Shown: positions 1-11,598 of the stretch, in pieces
Layout of the letters: each line of letters opens with the position of its first letter
Numbering within the stretch: the first letter of the stretch is position 1
From: Hygrocybe punicea
Lineage: Eukaryota; Basidiomycota; Agaricomycetes; Agaricales; Hygrophoraceae
Reading direction: 5' to 3'
DNA: 64,000 nucleotides
NCBI GenBank assembly: GCA_963556145.1
Contig: OY744467.1
Location: 4,526,001-4,590,000 of the forward strand
Translations under genes and position numbers: made by a program
The notes under the pieces: generated by a model
What the model saw: the letters and a program-made list of their open reading frames with translations, nothing else
Databases searched by the model: none
Told to the model about the DNA's origin: nothing

Positions 1-338
1 GAGTTCTGAACCTTGTTTTGAGAGAAGCTGCGAATCCAAGTGACGTTGGAGTGTTCGAGGAGAAGTAGAGTATTAAGGGCCAGAGAACAGCGAAGAGCTT
101 GGGAACTTGAGTTATGTACAGCCAGGGTCACTTTTTTCTTCAATTTGATTTTCTCTGTGCCTAGGTCTGGGCGTCTATTTCTGACTCTGCAAGGACAACT
201 TTCACCTACAACAATTCCAGTAGCTCAGAATTCACCTCTGAAAATTTGCTTAACCACCGGGGCAATGATTTCATCAACTTATTAGAGCCCGGTTGTGAGG
301 ATAAACTTATCGGGGCTTTGCTCCAACGTTACGCTAGC

Positions 339-2231
339 ATGGCTTCACTCTCCGACCAGATAGACCGTCTGTCGCGTAACGCAAAATCTATCCAGTCCAT
401 TGTGGCGAACATTGGAGTTTTAGACAACGACAATCGTACCAGAACCAGAATCGCAGGACCTTTTACTCACGCCGTCTTGTATAAACCTTTGGGCGATCTC
501 ATTCGCGACGTCGATCCGTCGGAACTCGGCCTTTTCAATCTTGTTACCCCATCCGGTTCCGCACATCGCGCTAATGAAAGAGACGAAAGAGGGGCCATTA
601 CCGAAATTTCACGAGTGGAGTTTCCAGGCGCGACTCCTCTCCGACAGCCGGTTAGGAGAGACGAAACACAGAAATCTAAGGAACTAGAGCCGGAAGTATT
701 TGCTCAGGCTGCTTTGAAGTACCTTGAACGCTAGTGAGTTCGATGTGGAACATTACAGTCATTATCATGACTATCTTATCAATTCACAGCGAGCCTATTA
801 GACCTATGCCACGAGCACACGCTCGGGTTACGTCCATCATAGAGCAAGTTGCTGCTGTCCGAGACAGCATGAATACGCTGGGCGATACATTACATAAAGT
901 GAGTCCTTCTACATAACCCGTCTTCGTCACATAACCATCAAAATGTAGACCGTGAACGCAAACACTCATATTTCTCCCAAAGATAAGGCAGACGACGAAG
1001 AATGCCGGATACAAGAGATACAATCGAGAATTATTGAACTCAAACAGCGGGTGTGTCTGACTCCTCACCGGTCTGTTGTCGTCCATTGACTCGCTGGTAT
1101 AGAAAGAGGTGGTCTTAAAACAACGCCGGAGTCCGGGCAGCAAATTCCTTCGCTCGAGTCGGGTAATCTCGCAGCAAAAACTGAAAGGAAAGCCATCGCA
1201 TGCCTCTGCGTCATCTTCCAAGCACGATGCTCGCGAGGATGCGTTCTGGAACACTCCAGCGGAAACTGCACGAACCTTCCGTTTTGACAATTTACTCGTG
1301 GATGAGCTTTCTGATCTCGGCAATGTGTCAGTGTCGTTCGCGAGTCCAATTCCTCAAGCTCGTTTTGTGTTCAGTCACCCTTCTCAAGGTGCCGAACCTT
1401 TAGAATCAACCGTGGAGAAGCCCCCACATAGCCCCCACGACATTATTTCAGATGTCCAATCAGACACGCAGGATCCCGAGGAAGTAGAGGGCGAAGAAGC
1501 TGACAGTGGAGAACAAGATGAGAATACGATTGTGTTAAAGAAAATCCCTCCACATACACCCGAATCCGCTCCTTCATCTCCTTCAGCTATCCCTGGAGAT
1601 GAATTAGAGTCACCAACGCCCGGGCCCGCTTACGCCCGGCCCCCAAAGCTCAAAGTCAAAGTCAAGGTAAATAGCGAAGTTGAACGTATCGTGGTGAGTA
1701 GAATCCCACATCGCCACTCCCAACTGTTAATCTATCAATTCTTTTCCAGGCTAAAATATGGACCACTGTTGGTGAAATTATTATGCCAGGGAACCCTTTC
1801 TCTCTATCCGGATCTGGTGACACCCCGCCTCGAGCAAAGGAAACGATGTATGTATCTTGAAGATTCAGATCCTCTTCGGGTCCAAACCTTATTCTCTCGT
1901 TGATTTTAGCGCATATCTTCACTCCATATCTGTCCAAACTCCAGCAACTTCATCTCCATCGGTGTCCAGTGAATCCTCTCTGTCAACTTTCGCTAGAGGT
2001 CCTACATCCCAGCAAGTTCTCACGGCCCATCTATTGCTCATCCTCCTCTCGTCGCCTCCCCCCTTCTCCCTGTCGCTGAACAAGGTGAAAGAAGAACTGG
2101 CTTCCAAGGCTGGCGGAAGCGCGGCGGCCTTGGGGGTAGGGTCGACAAGAGTATTATACGGGTGCGTGGCTAAAAGGCTTGTGAAAATCGAGAGAGGTGG
2201 TGGTGAACAGGTTGTCAAGTTTGACATTTGA
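339..2231 (+). CDS. SPC34: DASH/Dam1 complex subunit Spc34-like protein
   Basis: Six exons (339-733, 790-898, 949-1050, 1103-1693, 1750-1847, 1910-2231) join without a phase conflict into 538 aa. The first 80 residues resemble the Spc34 family: a helix (LSDQIDRLSRNAKSI), then an FTHAVL...LIRDVDPSELGLFNLV block matching the conserved FTNALL...LIRD...LF core. Helical segments follow around residues 135-205, then a long acidic, Pro/Ser-rich disordered stretch. The C-terminus (QQVLTAHLLLILLSS... to KRLVKIERGGGEQVVKFD) looks like a winged-helix fold. In the family, Spc34 belongs to the ten-protein DASH ring that couples kinetochores to microtubules. The ATG at 339 was chosen because the Spc34-like block starts just after it; an in-frame reading continues upstream. 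The protein is longer than yeast Spc34 (about 295 aa), so the C-terminal half may be lineage-specific or, less likely, a second gene. Assignment is by motif memory only. Confidence 0.62.
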
Positions 2232-2547
2232 TGTTCGATTGTTGTGTTCTTTTGTTATAACATTGCTCCTTGGCGCTATCATCCTGGTGTGACTGATATT
2301 CCACTGCAGCGAATTTTGAAAAATTGGCGAGAGGATCAATATTGTCTGGGAAATTTATTCTCGCGAAAGTTTCGAAAACCAGGTAAGCTTTCCAATGTTA
2401 CAGAATGAGTAGCATTGGGAACCGTTTACGGTAGGCGGCGCTGTCTTGGAAGGAAACGAAACAAAATCGCCTCCAGCGCAACCAGTTTAGAGCAGAAGCC
2501 ACAATCACGACATCTGTGGACTTTTTCCGGGTTGAGTTTCAACCAGG

Positions 2548-3480
2548 ATGGTATATCTTCTACATCCTATTATTCTCTTGCGTTTCACAGAACCTTCCTT
2601 CTCCAAGTCATCTGGGTGTGGGTGGCTCATGTTCGTGCCACACAACGTATCTGGATTCTCTCCCAGCCTTGAACCCCCACATGATTCCAATAAAACCAAC
2701 GAAGAGTTGTCAACCGTTGAGACACTCGCATCTCACGAAATCGAAGAGATAGATCTTCCCTCGACCCCGCGCGATCCCTCACAGCTCCAGTCCACTTACG
2801 CGCCAGAGCCACTCGCCGACATCGCGAATGCTCCAAAACAAGGGCTCGCACGGAATGTATCATACGGGAACAAGGAAACTCTTGTACCTGTACGGCCTGA
2901 ATTCTACGAACTGAGGTGTTCCCTACTCAACGCCCCACTAAAACGACGACGGAAAGCTTTCAGGTGTCTCGCTGAAGGTGATACTCTTTTGAACCCCAAC
3001 AATTCCCCAGTCTGATTTACCGCAGAGGTCCAATTTCTGCAGGAGAGAAGATCTAGGTTATTGGAGGAAACGATCATGGCACCTCCGAAGTTTCTTACCC
3101 TTCCAAACGAGAACCTACGAAGCCGAAGCTCTCGTACGACAAGACATACCGCAACACGCCGCCAACGTCATAAGATAAATTTGGCACCATCTCGAAGCTC
3201 TGTCCGACTACGGAATAAGTCGTTGCAAGCTCTGGATGAGCCGACAGAGCCTGGTTCTGCTCCCCAAGACATGGCGGTGGACCGTTGGTTCTCGTTTACC
3301 TCAACTTCCGAAACTGTGTTAAAGCAGAACAAGCTTAAAGGCACTGTCGAACCACAGTCGCCAATTTCTCTCAAAATCATTGTGCATAATCCATTGTTCA
3401 ACAAGTCGTCATCAAAGCGCCTTTCGGAGGCCTCCGAATCTTCCGCACAACGCGGACTCGAAGTCTCGAATGACAACTGA
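2548..3480 (+). CDS. Uncharacterised protein, basic C-terminal half
   Basis: Two exons (2548-2977 and 3026-3480) join cleanly into 294 aa. The junction restores a helix running from LKRRRKAFRCLAE into VQFLQERRSRLLEE. The rest is Ser/Pro/Arg-rich and probably disordered. I do not recognise the family. The start is uncertain. Upstream reading in other frames (about 2305-2547, with a possible donor at 2393) also looks protein-like, so exons may be missing and the residues before about TEPSFSKSSG may be intronic. It follows the Spc34-like gene on the same strand, with about 300 bp between them. Confidence 0.42.
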
Positions 3481-3878
3481 GCATCTGTTTCACCGTTCTG
3501 TGGATGAGTTCCGTTATCACGAAGTTTTTTCACTCCGCGTGCACTTTGATGTAGTCGTTACCGATTTCGCTGTGGATGTGGATCTAAGGCTGTGACATTA
3601 TATCTCAACTACTTCATAGCTAGTTGTACTAGTAGTAGCGAAACGTCTGGCGAAAAGTCTGGGAAGATTGATAGTTGACATGACAAGCGTACTTTACTCA
3701 CTTGCTGCTAAGAATAATGAAGCTGATATGAAGCATCGCATGCACTACTAGTACATCCCACATGTAAATTTGAGATCATTTACAACGAAACCGTACAAGG
3801 AAAATAAATACCTAGGTACGTTCAGTTCTAGAGTCCAAACATCTCCCCTTATGACCAGTTTCTTGAAGATAGTTTACC
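3481..3878. other. Intergenic stretch, no gene seen
   Basis: About 400 bp of AT-moderate sequence between the previous stop and the next plausible start. I see no conserved reading frame, RNA gene or repeat. Confidence 0.4.
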
Positions 3879-4160
3879 ATGCCTTCCACGACCACTCCTT
3901 CAAATCCGTCGGCATCTGTAAGTTCCGAATAACAATGTTTGTAAGCGTGGTTGTGAACCGAAATAAAACCGCCTCCATAGAATACGGAATTTTCAACTCT
4001 TGTCTTGAACTATGAACCGGGAATACATGCAGCCCAGAAACACGCAGTCATACCCTCGACCAGAACGATCCCATTATTACCACTGACAGACCTGACCCCT
4101 CTGAAGACGTATTGTAGAAAATTAGATGAAGAAATTACGGTGGTCAACGCAGCTCAATAA
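3879..4160 (+). CDS. Possible 53-aa mini-gene, doubtful
   Basis: An ATG in good context (accatgcc) opens a 13-codon Ser/Thr/Pro-rich exon (3879-3917) followed by a consensus GTAAGT donor. Splicing to 4038 gives in-frame IPLLPLTDLTPLKTYCRKLDEE and a TAA at 4158-4160. The helix could be the start of a prefoldin-like or other coiled-coil protein whose later exons I could not place. Reading on both strands between 4196 and 4470 is open but unconvincing. Treat it as a lead only. Confidence 0.25.
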
Positions 4161-4473
4161 AATGCTCACTGCGTCAACGCGACATCTTGTCCTCATCATA
4201 TGGATGTAAGGTATTTCGTACCGTGAGTCCAAGGTTTTTCATCCCAACCATCTTTCGGTGAAGAATGCGCTCTTGCAAAGAATTTGACGTTGTCGATCCC
4301 ACGATGGGCGGTAAGAGCCAAGTTTACCGGCTCAGTGAAGCTGAGGAGTAAGTCATCGATAATTCTCAGAGACAACGAGCAAAGAGGTGGAAATGGAAAG
4401 AACTGCGGTACAGCTCCATCTGATACAAAAACCTCTGAAATATACAATTTTGGTGCACGTGTCTTTGACCTCG

Positions 4474-5008
4474 ATGGCAAGTCCTGTTGTCCAAGTTCAC
4501 CTCACAAAATTTAACCCACCTATAGCTCATTTTCTCCGTCTTCAAAACCCTTACGGATCAGCAAGTTACGGTGGAGCTCAAGAATGATCTCTCCATCACT
4601 GGGATATTGAAATCAGTCGACCAGTATGTTCTCGCTCTCCCATTTATTTAAGTGACATCCCACTGAAAATTGATCCATTTCCTTCACTCGATAGGTTCTT
4701 GAACATTCGCTTAGACTCCATAAAAGTCTTGGACGAGTCAAGACATCCGCACATGGTGAGCAATGCAAATCCCCCATCCATCCTAGCTTGCCGAACATAT
4801 TGCTTTTTTCTTTTCCAGATGGCAGTCAAGAACTGTTTCATACGTGGGTCTGTTGTTCGTTACGTTCAATTACCTGCCGAGCACGTAGACACTCAATTAT
4901 TAGAAGATGCGACACGAAGGGGTACTGTACTCAGTGCTATTCACCTGTTGACTCGGCTAACCTTTCCTTTATCTACCAATAGAGGCCCTCAACCAGGCCA
5001 AGCGATAG
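4474..5008 (+). CDS. LSM2: U6 snRNA-associated Sm-like protein LSm2
   Basis: Five exons (4474-4476, 4526-4623, 4695-4755, 4819-4921, 4983-5008) give a 96-aa protein; family members are about 95 aa. LSm2 sits in the heptameric LSm2-8 ring on U6 snRNA in the nucleus and in the LSm1-7 ring of cytoplasmic mRNA decay. Sm motif 1 is VTVELKNDLSITGILKSVDQFLNIRL written across an exon join, and Sm motif 2 is NCFIRGSVVRYVQLP, both near-identical to the family. The first exon appears to be only the ATG at 4474, followed by a GC-AG intron (gcaagt...tatag). I propose this because the expected MLFFSFFK-like start directly follows an acceptor at 4525. The alternative is an ATG further upstream. The gene ends 37 bp from the WDR83-like gene, tail-to-tail. 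Confidence 0.93.
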
Positions 5009-5045
5009 AGGTTTTTTTACTACACGACTACTCCGTGTATACTAG

Positions 5046-6322
5046 TCATGTATCGAAAACCGGATGCCGCCACACTTTTACTGTCCCATCCGCGCTCGCA
5101 GTAACCATCTCGCCGGAATCAGTTGGGTGGTGTTCGGTCCATGTAACAACTTTCTCGTGTACTTTTGGAGGAGGATTCGGTTGCAGCAGTTTCGCCTTGA
5201 GAGAGAGAGAGATACATTTACGTCAAAATCGGACAAATAATTTGAATATTTTCCAACTTACATCTAGCAAGTCCCATGCCCATACCAAACCATTTTCATC
5301 GCCGCACACGACGCTAGCTTCGGAATGCCCCAAACACGCCCGGCATCGGTACGCCGAGTTCACATGTCCTGTGAAACAATTGAGCATTTTGCCGGACGTC
5401 AGATCCATGAGGCGAATATTTGAATCCAGTGTTGTCACGAGGAGAGTTTGGCCGTCTTGGGTGGGTACAACGGCCGTGACTGGATCTGTGAGGGTGCATC
5501 GGTAGAGCAGCGAGCGTGTCAGATGGATACGAAAAGTGCCGATGACAAGAACTTACGCCCAAGAAAGTCAGACCGAAGTTCACCCTTGCGGAGGTCGTAC
5601 GTGCGAACATGGCCGTCAACTGAGCCAGTTGTGATAGTTGTTGAGGCAACATGAATAGTTTGAACGGCATCACGAGCTTCATCAAGAATCTGGATGGGCG
5701 TTCGTGACTGGGCGCTAAAAGACCGAAAAACGATACCAACATTGAATGGCGTAGCAAAAAAATGCTGTAGAATAAACATACCGAAGGTCCCATAGTCGAA
5801 CTGTCGAGTCGAATGAGCCTGCAGCATGCCCAAGTATTGGTGACGTTCAGTTTGTAAGAGCTTAAAAATTCAAATGACCACTGGCAAGCACTGTCGCATC
5901 TTCGTTCAATTCGACGACGTGCACTTTTCCAATATGTCCCGCAAGTCTTCTCGTAGTTACTCCAGTGGCAACGTCCCACAAGAACACAGAACGGTCGCCG
6001 CCCGATGAGGCAAACTTGCTATTATCATGGGAGCTTCATGGGGGGGTAAAAAAAACGGTATTTCATTTGCGTTGGCTGGAACCACAGCTAGATAGGCCAC
6101 GCACACTGATATGGAAAGCACCTCGTATCCATGTCCTGAGAATGTCTTGATTTCGGTGCCTAGGTGTGGGTTCCAGAGACGCACTGTCCGATCTTGTCCA
6201 CCTGTAAGGACGTACTTGGCGCTACCTTTGGCGTAACGCGCAACGTGGACAGGGCCTTTGTGATTTGCCAGTGTTGCATGTAAACTGCGCGCCAATGTTT
6301 GAGGCCCTCGCGATGGAGCCAT
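5046..6322 (-). CDS. WDR83: WDR83/MORG1-like WD40 scaffold protein
   Basis: Six exons on the minus strand (6322-6105, 6018-5879, 5818-5782, 5714-5557, 5485-5262, 5195-5046) sum to 927 nt, 308 aa; human WDR83 is 315 aa. WD repeats are visible throughout: LTGGQDRTVRLWNP, FASSGGDRSVFLWDV, FDSTVRLWDLR, TTGSVDGHVRTYDLR, DSNIRLMDL, VCGDENGLVWAWDL and TASADGTVKVWR. The block TPIQILDEARDAV matches the EPVQTLDEARDGV signature of the family. Known members scaffold MAPK modules and associate with the spliceosome; neither role is tested here. The first Met used (MAPSRGP) aligns with the family start. An in-frame Met 27 codons upstream (6403) would nearly touch the divergent F-box gene. Confidence 0.9.
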
Positions 6323-6409
6323 TTGGTAGTAGTACGGTAGTAATCTGAATTCGGCAACTCCTAGGCTAACACCCGTTGTACTCGGATCGGATTTATCAAA
6401 CATAACAGA
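6323..6409. promoter_or_regulatory. Compact bidirectional promoter region
   Basis: Only 87 bp separate the preferred WDR83-like start (minus strand) from the F-box gene start (plus strand). If the upstream Met is used, the gap is 6 bp. No TATA box is visible. The two genes probably share promoter elements or overlap in their 5' untranslated regions. Confidence 0.45.
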
Positions 6410-8343
6410 ATGTCCAAGCGGTCTCTCTCGCCAGCACCTTTACCGCCCTCGAAGCGCCGACAAAGCGTATCTACATTAGACAAACATGTCGTATCCAAGC
6501 CTCGGATCACCATCGGCACCCTATTCGACGAACTCATAATATGTGTATTTTCTCACTTGTCCTGGGTGGACCTGTGTATCGTGCAGGCAACCAACAAGAC
6601 ATGGTCAAGGCTGGCAACCGACAGCCAAGTATGTACTAGCTTTCTAATGATTGTTACGAACGTTGTCTAAAAAAAAAACATTTAGCTCTGGAAAGCGCTG
6701 TACCTCCGGGAGTACGGGAAGACTAGATTACGGGGAGCCAGAGGATTTGTTGGGCGGACAGACGGGAGGATGGTGAAACCATTGCCTGGGAGGACCAAGG
6801 CAGAGCATGTTAGGGACTGGAAATATATGTTTCGCATCAGCTCCAATTGGAGAACAGGTGCGTCGATGGCTTTGATGTAAGATGTGACCTCAGGCTTACT
6901 TGCATGTAAGGTCGCTGTGCCATCGAATCATTCAATGAAGTTGCTACCGAGCATTCTCCTGCAGTGCTGCCCCCTTCCTCTGAAACAATGAATTTTACCC
7001 ATATACTTTTGGCGGGTAATCTAACCATTACTGCCTCGTCACGCCCAACTACTTCTCCTGTGGTTCACCTTCATTCTTCGAATAGATCTGTGCATTCCCT
7101 TCTCTGTGGTCCGACCAGGAATCCGGAGCTCGTTCACATAACGGCACTCGCACTCGACCAATCTCCACCAGAACCAGGACACTGCCTCGGCTTATCCACA
7201 TTCCTGTCTTCTGGAACCATATCTATATCCCTCATCAACCATAGCACGCCGTCGAAATCGTTTCAAACCTTGACATACGTTCCTACTGTAAGAAACTCCC
7301 GGACGTCACCCATCATCCAGGCTGTATTTCACCACCCTCTACTCATCACGCTATCTCAAGCATTTCATCTGTCTATTTATCATGTATCCTCCGACACGAT
7401 CTCACATAAACAGACGTTAACCTCATTTACTTCCTTTCCCCCTACCTCCCTCGTGCTTTCTACACCGTCTGCTTCGATCTATAAGCTTGTTTTAGCTTAT
7501 GCGATACCGGTTTATCCAGCACACTGGAGTGTGGGCGCGAGCGAACTCATCATTTCCGGGCCTGACTCCCGGGCCTCTTCGCCATCCTCGACGTCAGCAC
7601 TGGCGGTGGGGGATTCCTTGCCAGATCGAGGACAAAAATCCATGAGTGTTATCACTACGCGCAGTACTCGGTCGTTCGATGTCCCAAATGGGTGGATCGA
7701 CGAACGCAAGCTTCGCTCCATGCGTGAGCAATGGGGCCGCAAGGTTTTCCGTGTTTCGGATACGCAGACTGACGGCAAATGGGTTGTGCTGGCACCCGCC
7801 CATACGTTCTCGCCACTCTCTGCCCCACCCTCCCCGCCTTTATCCTCGTCCAGTTCCAGTTCCAGCTCCAGTTCAAGTTCAAGTTGGAGTTGGAGCCCTT
7901 CGTCCTCTCACGACACAACATCTTTCGTTTCGTCGGATCTGCATTCTCCTAATATCCTACAACTTTACCGTCTCTCGCTGCCCTCCTTGCCGCAACACTC
8001 GGCGTCTTCTTCTTCTTCTTCTTCTTCGGCGCCTAAGCTGGTATTCGTGCGAAACTTGCTGGGCCCTATAGGACCAATATCTGCGCTGGCGTTGGCGGAT
8101 GGGCGCTGTGTGAGTCTTGGCGTCAATGGGAGTATCTGGGTGTGGGATTTAGAGTACGGTCATGGGGTCGAGGTTACAAGGGCGCCTAATATGCAGATCG
8201 GGTTAGACGAGGAACAACTTGAAGATGCGCCGCCGGTTGTGTCCTCGGGACCTGATATTTGCAAAGGTTCTATCGTCTTTGACGACAAAAGGATCGTTAG
8301 CGCCGGTCCCAACGGTTTGCAAGTCCGGAAATTCGATATATGA
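6410..8343 (+). CDS. F-box-like protein with C-terminal beta-propeller-like region
   Basis: Three exons (6410-6628, 6686-6857, 6965-8343) sum to 1770 nt, 589 aa. Residues about 36-72 (LFDELIICVFSHLSWVDLCI...W) fit an F-box, the Skp1-binding helix bundle of SCF ubiquitin ligases. The next exon continues with LWKALYLREYGKTRLRG, typical of residues after an F-box. The remainder has degenerate WD-like strands (DGRCVSLGVNGSIWVWDLEYG, then SIVFDDKRIVSAG) and two poly-Ser tracts. The likely role is substrate recognition by an SCF complex, with an unknown substrate. A basic N-terminus (PPSKRRQS) may be a nuclear signal. Confidence 0.75.
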
Positions 8344-9329
8344 CAATATTCCAATTTGTGGTTGCGGAATATAACCATACGCGTTTAGGGTAGCCTAGGC
8401 GTTTTGCTGTGACATTGGCGAGGTGACTGTTCCGCCAGAATGTGTGGGTCACCGGGGCTGTACATGTACAATGTTACCGAGGCAGTGAGGAAGGCACACA
8501 TTTTTTTGAATGTAACGGAAGCTACGGCCGGCGCAGCGCTAACGAAGGGATGCAGCATTGTTGTCCTGTCCATCGAGTCCACATTTTTTCAAAGGAGTCA
8601 TTGTCAGTGTTTCCATTCTTTCAAAAAAATCCTGGACAAACGGTTTTGCCAGCGTTGACACCGCCGGTTGGAGTAAGCGCCTTTCAGCCCCCGACTAAGC
8701 CGAGTTCCATCACAGCCGCTCGAACGATCACATGATCGCATGTCCATCTTGGCGAGAGCCGCTGGCTGTGGCCCAGTGCATTCGGAGATTTATTGCAGTA
8801 TACGATCGGATGGTATAAAATGAGTGTACCCGGGCACTGAGGAGTCTGACTTCCGCTCACTGCTTGAATGCCACCGCCTTGCTGAATGAATACTATATCA
8901 GCGGCTCTCTACGAAATCCATCCTTCAAGATATACCACCAGCAGATGTTCGAGCACCCGATGTTTGGTTACAATTCCTTGCCATCCATCCATACCCCGGG
9001 GACACTCGCCATCCTGCCAACATTCAATGATGAAGAAGAACAACCACCATACTGCGCAGGTTCGTCGCTAGACATTGGTTGACCGCAATCATTGCATTTG
9101 TTCAATTTACCGCGTAGTTTCACCATCAGATTATTCTGTCTGCCACACACCTTCACTCACCCTTTCGTCTGCAAGATGCATAATCTATCCCATTGCACCA
9201 GGGTGGGTCGAAAGGTACACGAGAAAAGTCATGATGTCCGTGATTTTTTGTTTTCCCCTTCTTTTTTACGGCTACTCATCGTCAAGCGTCATTAGACCGA
9301 GACTTGAATCCCGATATACCATCGCGTCC
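8344..9329. other. Intergenic region with one TATA-like element
   Basis: About 1 kb without a convincing coding exon. The motif ggtataaaatg at about 8811-8821 is a good TATA-box candidate. It may drive a 5' leader of the membrane-protein gene downstream. Short open frames after 8864 lack any recognisable features. Confidence 0.35.
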
Positions 9330-11405
9330 ATGACGACTGCATTCCCTCGGTAAGCCCCCCCAAATTTCGCACATTTAGTCGAACCAACTCAATCGTGACA
9401 TGTTTTTAGAAGGGTTGCGCCTGACGGGTGGCATGCGAACGAGCATCCAGAGGGTGCCCTTTATTTTTGCTATGAAATCCAGAACTTGAACGAGGAGAGG
9501 CGTTCAATCAAGAGCATCCTCACAGACGCACACTTGTACGATCCACAAGTTTTCGCCGACATCACTACATGTATAAACCAAATCGAACGTTTTATCTCTG
9601 CGAAAAATCTCCAGTTGCCTTGCGATGTAGAGCTGGTATTAGACCACCAACGAGGAGACGATGGCGCTGTCATATGGGGCTACTATCTGGTGGCACATGC
9701 CACAAGGTCTCTGTTCTGGTTAGAAGAATTCGATGCGAGCGCCTTGCTTTGTGAAAGAACTGTGACGGCCCCAGAGCATATACGTACGTCCCAGCTGCCT
9801 ATCCTACTCATGCACCTGACTCAAAATGGTATTATTGTTCAGGACACGAAATAGAGTCACAATATTGGTGAATCCACCGAATGAATGACCTTGTCCAGAA
9901 AACTTATCGTGCGAATTTATTCAGGACCCACTGGGAAATGTACCCGAATGCACGTAATTTAACACACGAGCTTGTCGTGGAACTTAAAGGAATTTTGTTG
10001 CATGCCAGCGGCGGTGAGGCCACCGAAACATCTTGGCTAGACCCGGCCAATCTGAATGCCATATTTGCAGATTGCCTGACTTCTCTCGCGTCGACCTCAC
10101 CCTACGGCACCAAAGATCTCGAAAAAATGCTATCTCTGGCGCAAAACATGGATATCATAGCCTCGGACACCGGTTTATCGGTTAATGTGAGAAAAGGAAC
10201 GGGTCATTTCGCTTGCGTGTTTGGTGCGTGATACATGGATCATATACATTCACAAGGAGCTAATTGGGCGTTGTCCAACAGGGAGACTCATGGCGACTTT
10301 CGGTATGTCGTTCGTCCCCGGATCTTCCTGGCTGATCGGTGGCTGAGTCATCCTCCCCCCCCCTCCCCTAGCTCACCAAAGGTTCCTAAACTTTCACGGT
10401 CAGAACGGTGCGCGGTTGGACTGTACCAAGTCCGTCCACGGCACCAAGAAAGAGCGGACCGTACTCGGAAAAGCCATGTCTTTGGCGCTATTTTGCGCTC
10501 CAGATGTTCATCTACAAACGCTGGAAAGTCTTTGGGTAGACGAGAGTGTGAATCACGAACCATGGAAGGAGTTGGTGAATAAATTAATCACGGAGTGGCA
10601 AGAGTGCACACTCTATGTGCGTTGTTTCTCCCTGTCACTGTGTTTTGACGTTTTTTTTAAATGACGTGCTGCGACAGGCTGCGCTACTGCTGAACGCCAG
10701 CGTCTCGTTCCTGTCTGTTCCTGGCGTTGACTCGGGCACCGCCCAACGGTCATGGGCCCAAATGGCGCTTTATGGTTCGACGACCGCTTGTGTGAGCGCC
10801 ATCATGCTTGGACTGGCGTTGTTGCGACAGTATCGGACCAGGAATCGTAGTTCGGCCGATCAAGCTGTGAGTAAACTTGCCGATTTGCCGATTGTGTTAT
10901 ACATGTACTAAAAAAAAGGATGATATCTCTCTCCCCTCCACAGTTTGATATCTTGTCCAGAAATGGTGTGGAGACTCTGGCTATGATATACAGCCTTCCC
11001 TATGTGTTGCTGATCTGGGGGTGCGTTGCGACTTTGGCATTGCATTAGGCATGCATGATGTTGACTTTTTTCTTTTTTTTTTTCCGTAGAGTGGTCACGT
11101 TCGTGTTTGGGCTTTCGTTAAAGTGTTTCCAGTCTACGAGTCCATTGGCGCCGTCTATTTCAGGGGTGACGGTGCTGGCGGTTGGCATGTTGGTGGTGTT
11201 TTGGTACTTCCGAGCAAGTCGGGGGGCGCAGGCGCTGAAGGCTGTGTCGTCGACGACGACGACTGGAATTGGATCGCTGTTGTCGATGTATGCTTCTTCG
11301 GACGGTCTAATAGATGAGAAGGGCGGACGGGGGAAAATGTTATGTCAGGGGTGGCGGGGGTGGTTATTCGGACAGTCGTTGGAGAGTGATGTGATCACAG
11401 TGTGA
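9330..11405 (+). CDS. WW-like multi-pass membrane protein of a mushroom-specific family
   Basis: About nine exons. A degenerate WW-like entry (VAPDGWHANEHPEGALYF) is followed by conserved family blocks: YDPQVFADITTCINQIERFI, WGYYLVAHATRSLFWLEEFD, HEIESQYWTHWEMYPNAR and LEKMLSLAQNMD. Then come FLNFHGQNGARLD and CAPDVHLQTLESLWVDE. The C-terminal third has three or four hydrophobic segments (around ALLLNASVSFLSVPG, STTACVSAIMLGLALL, LAMIYSLPYVLLIWG and VTVLAVGMLVVFWYFRA). I recall this architecture as common and often multicopy in Agaricomycetes, without known function. Exon joins at 9349/9410, 9783/9843, 9867/9927, 10618/10678 and 10867/10943 keep phase. The start at 9330 is a guess; upstream in-frame Mets exist. 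Confidence 0.7.
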
Positions 11406-11598
11406 ATATAAATGGTTTTTTGGCTTAGGAGAAGGGATAGGGAAAGGGTAAGGGTAATGAGTTTGCCCCCCCCGCCGAATAGCGAGCGAGCCGCAATGTA
11501 TAACAATCATTGAGACAGCGTCCCAAGTAGAAAGGAATAAAGAGCTGTAATAGTTGACTAATTTGGAAGGTTTTAACCAAACAAGCGGTCATTGTCTG

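Noticed and set aside
784..1349. Minus-strand open frames of up to 179 codons
   Set aside because: They lie opposite phase-consistent exons of the Spc34-like gene and show no domain; they are shadows.
9075..9353. Extended N-terminus of the WW-like gene from 9075 or 9243
   Set aside because: The frame is open but hydrophobic and unlike the family start as I recall it; kept only as an alternative start.
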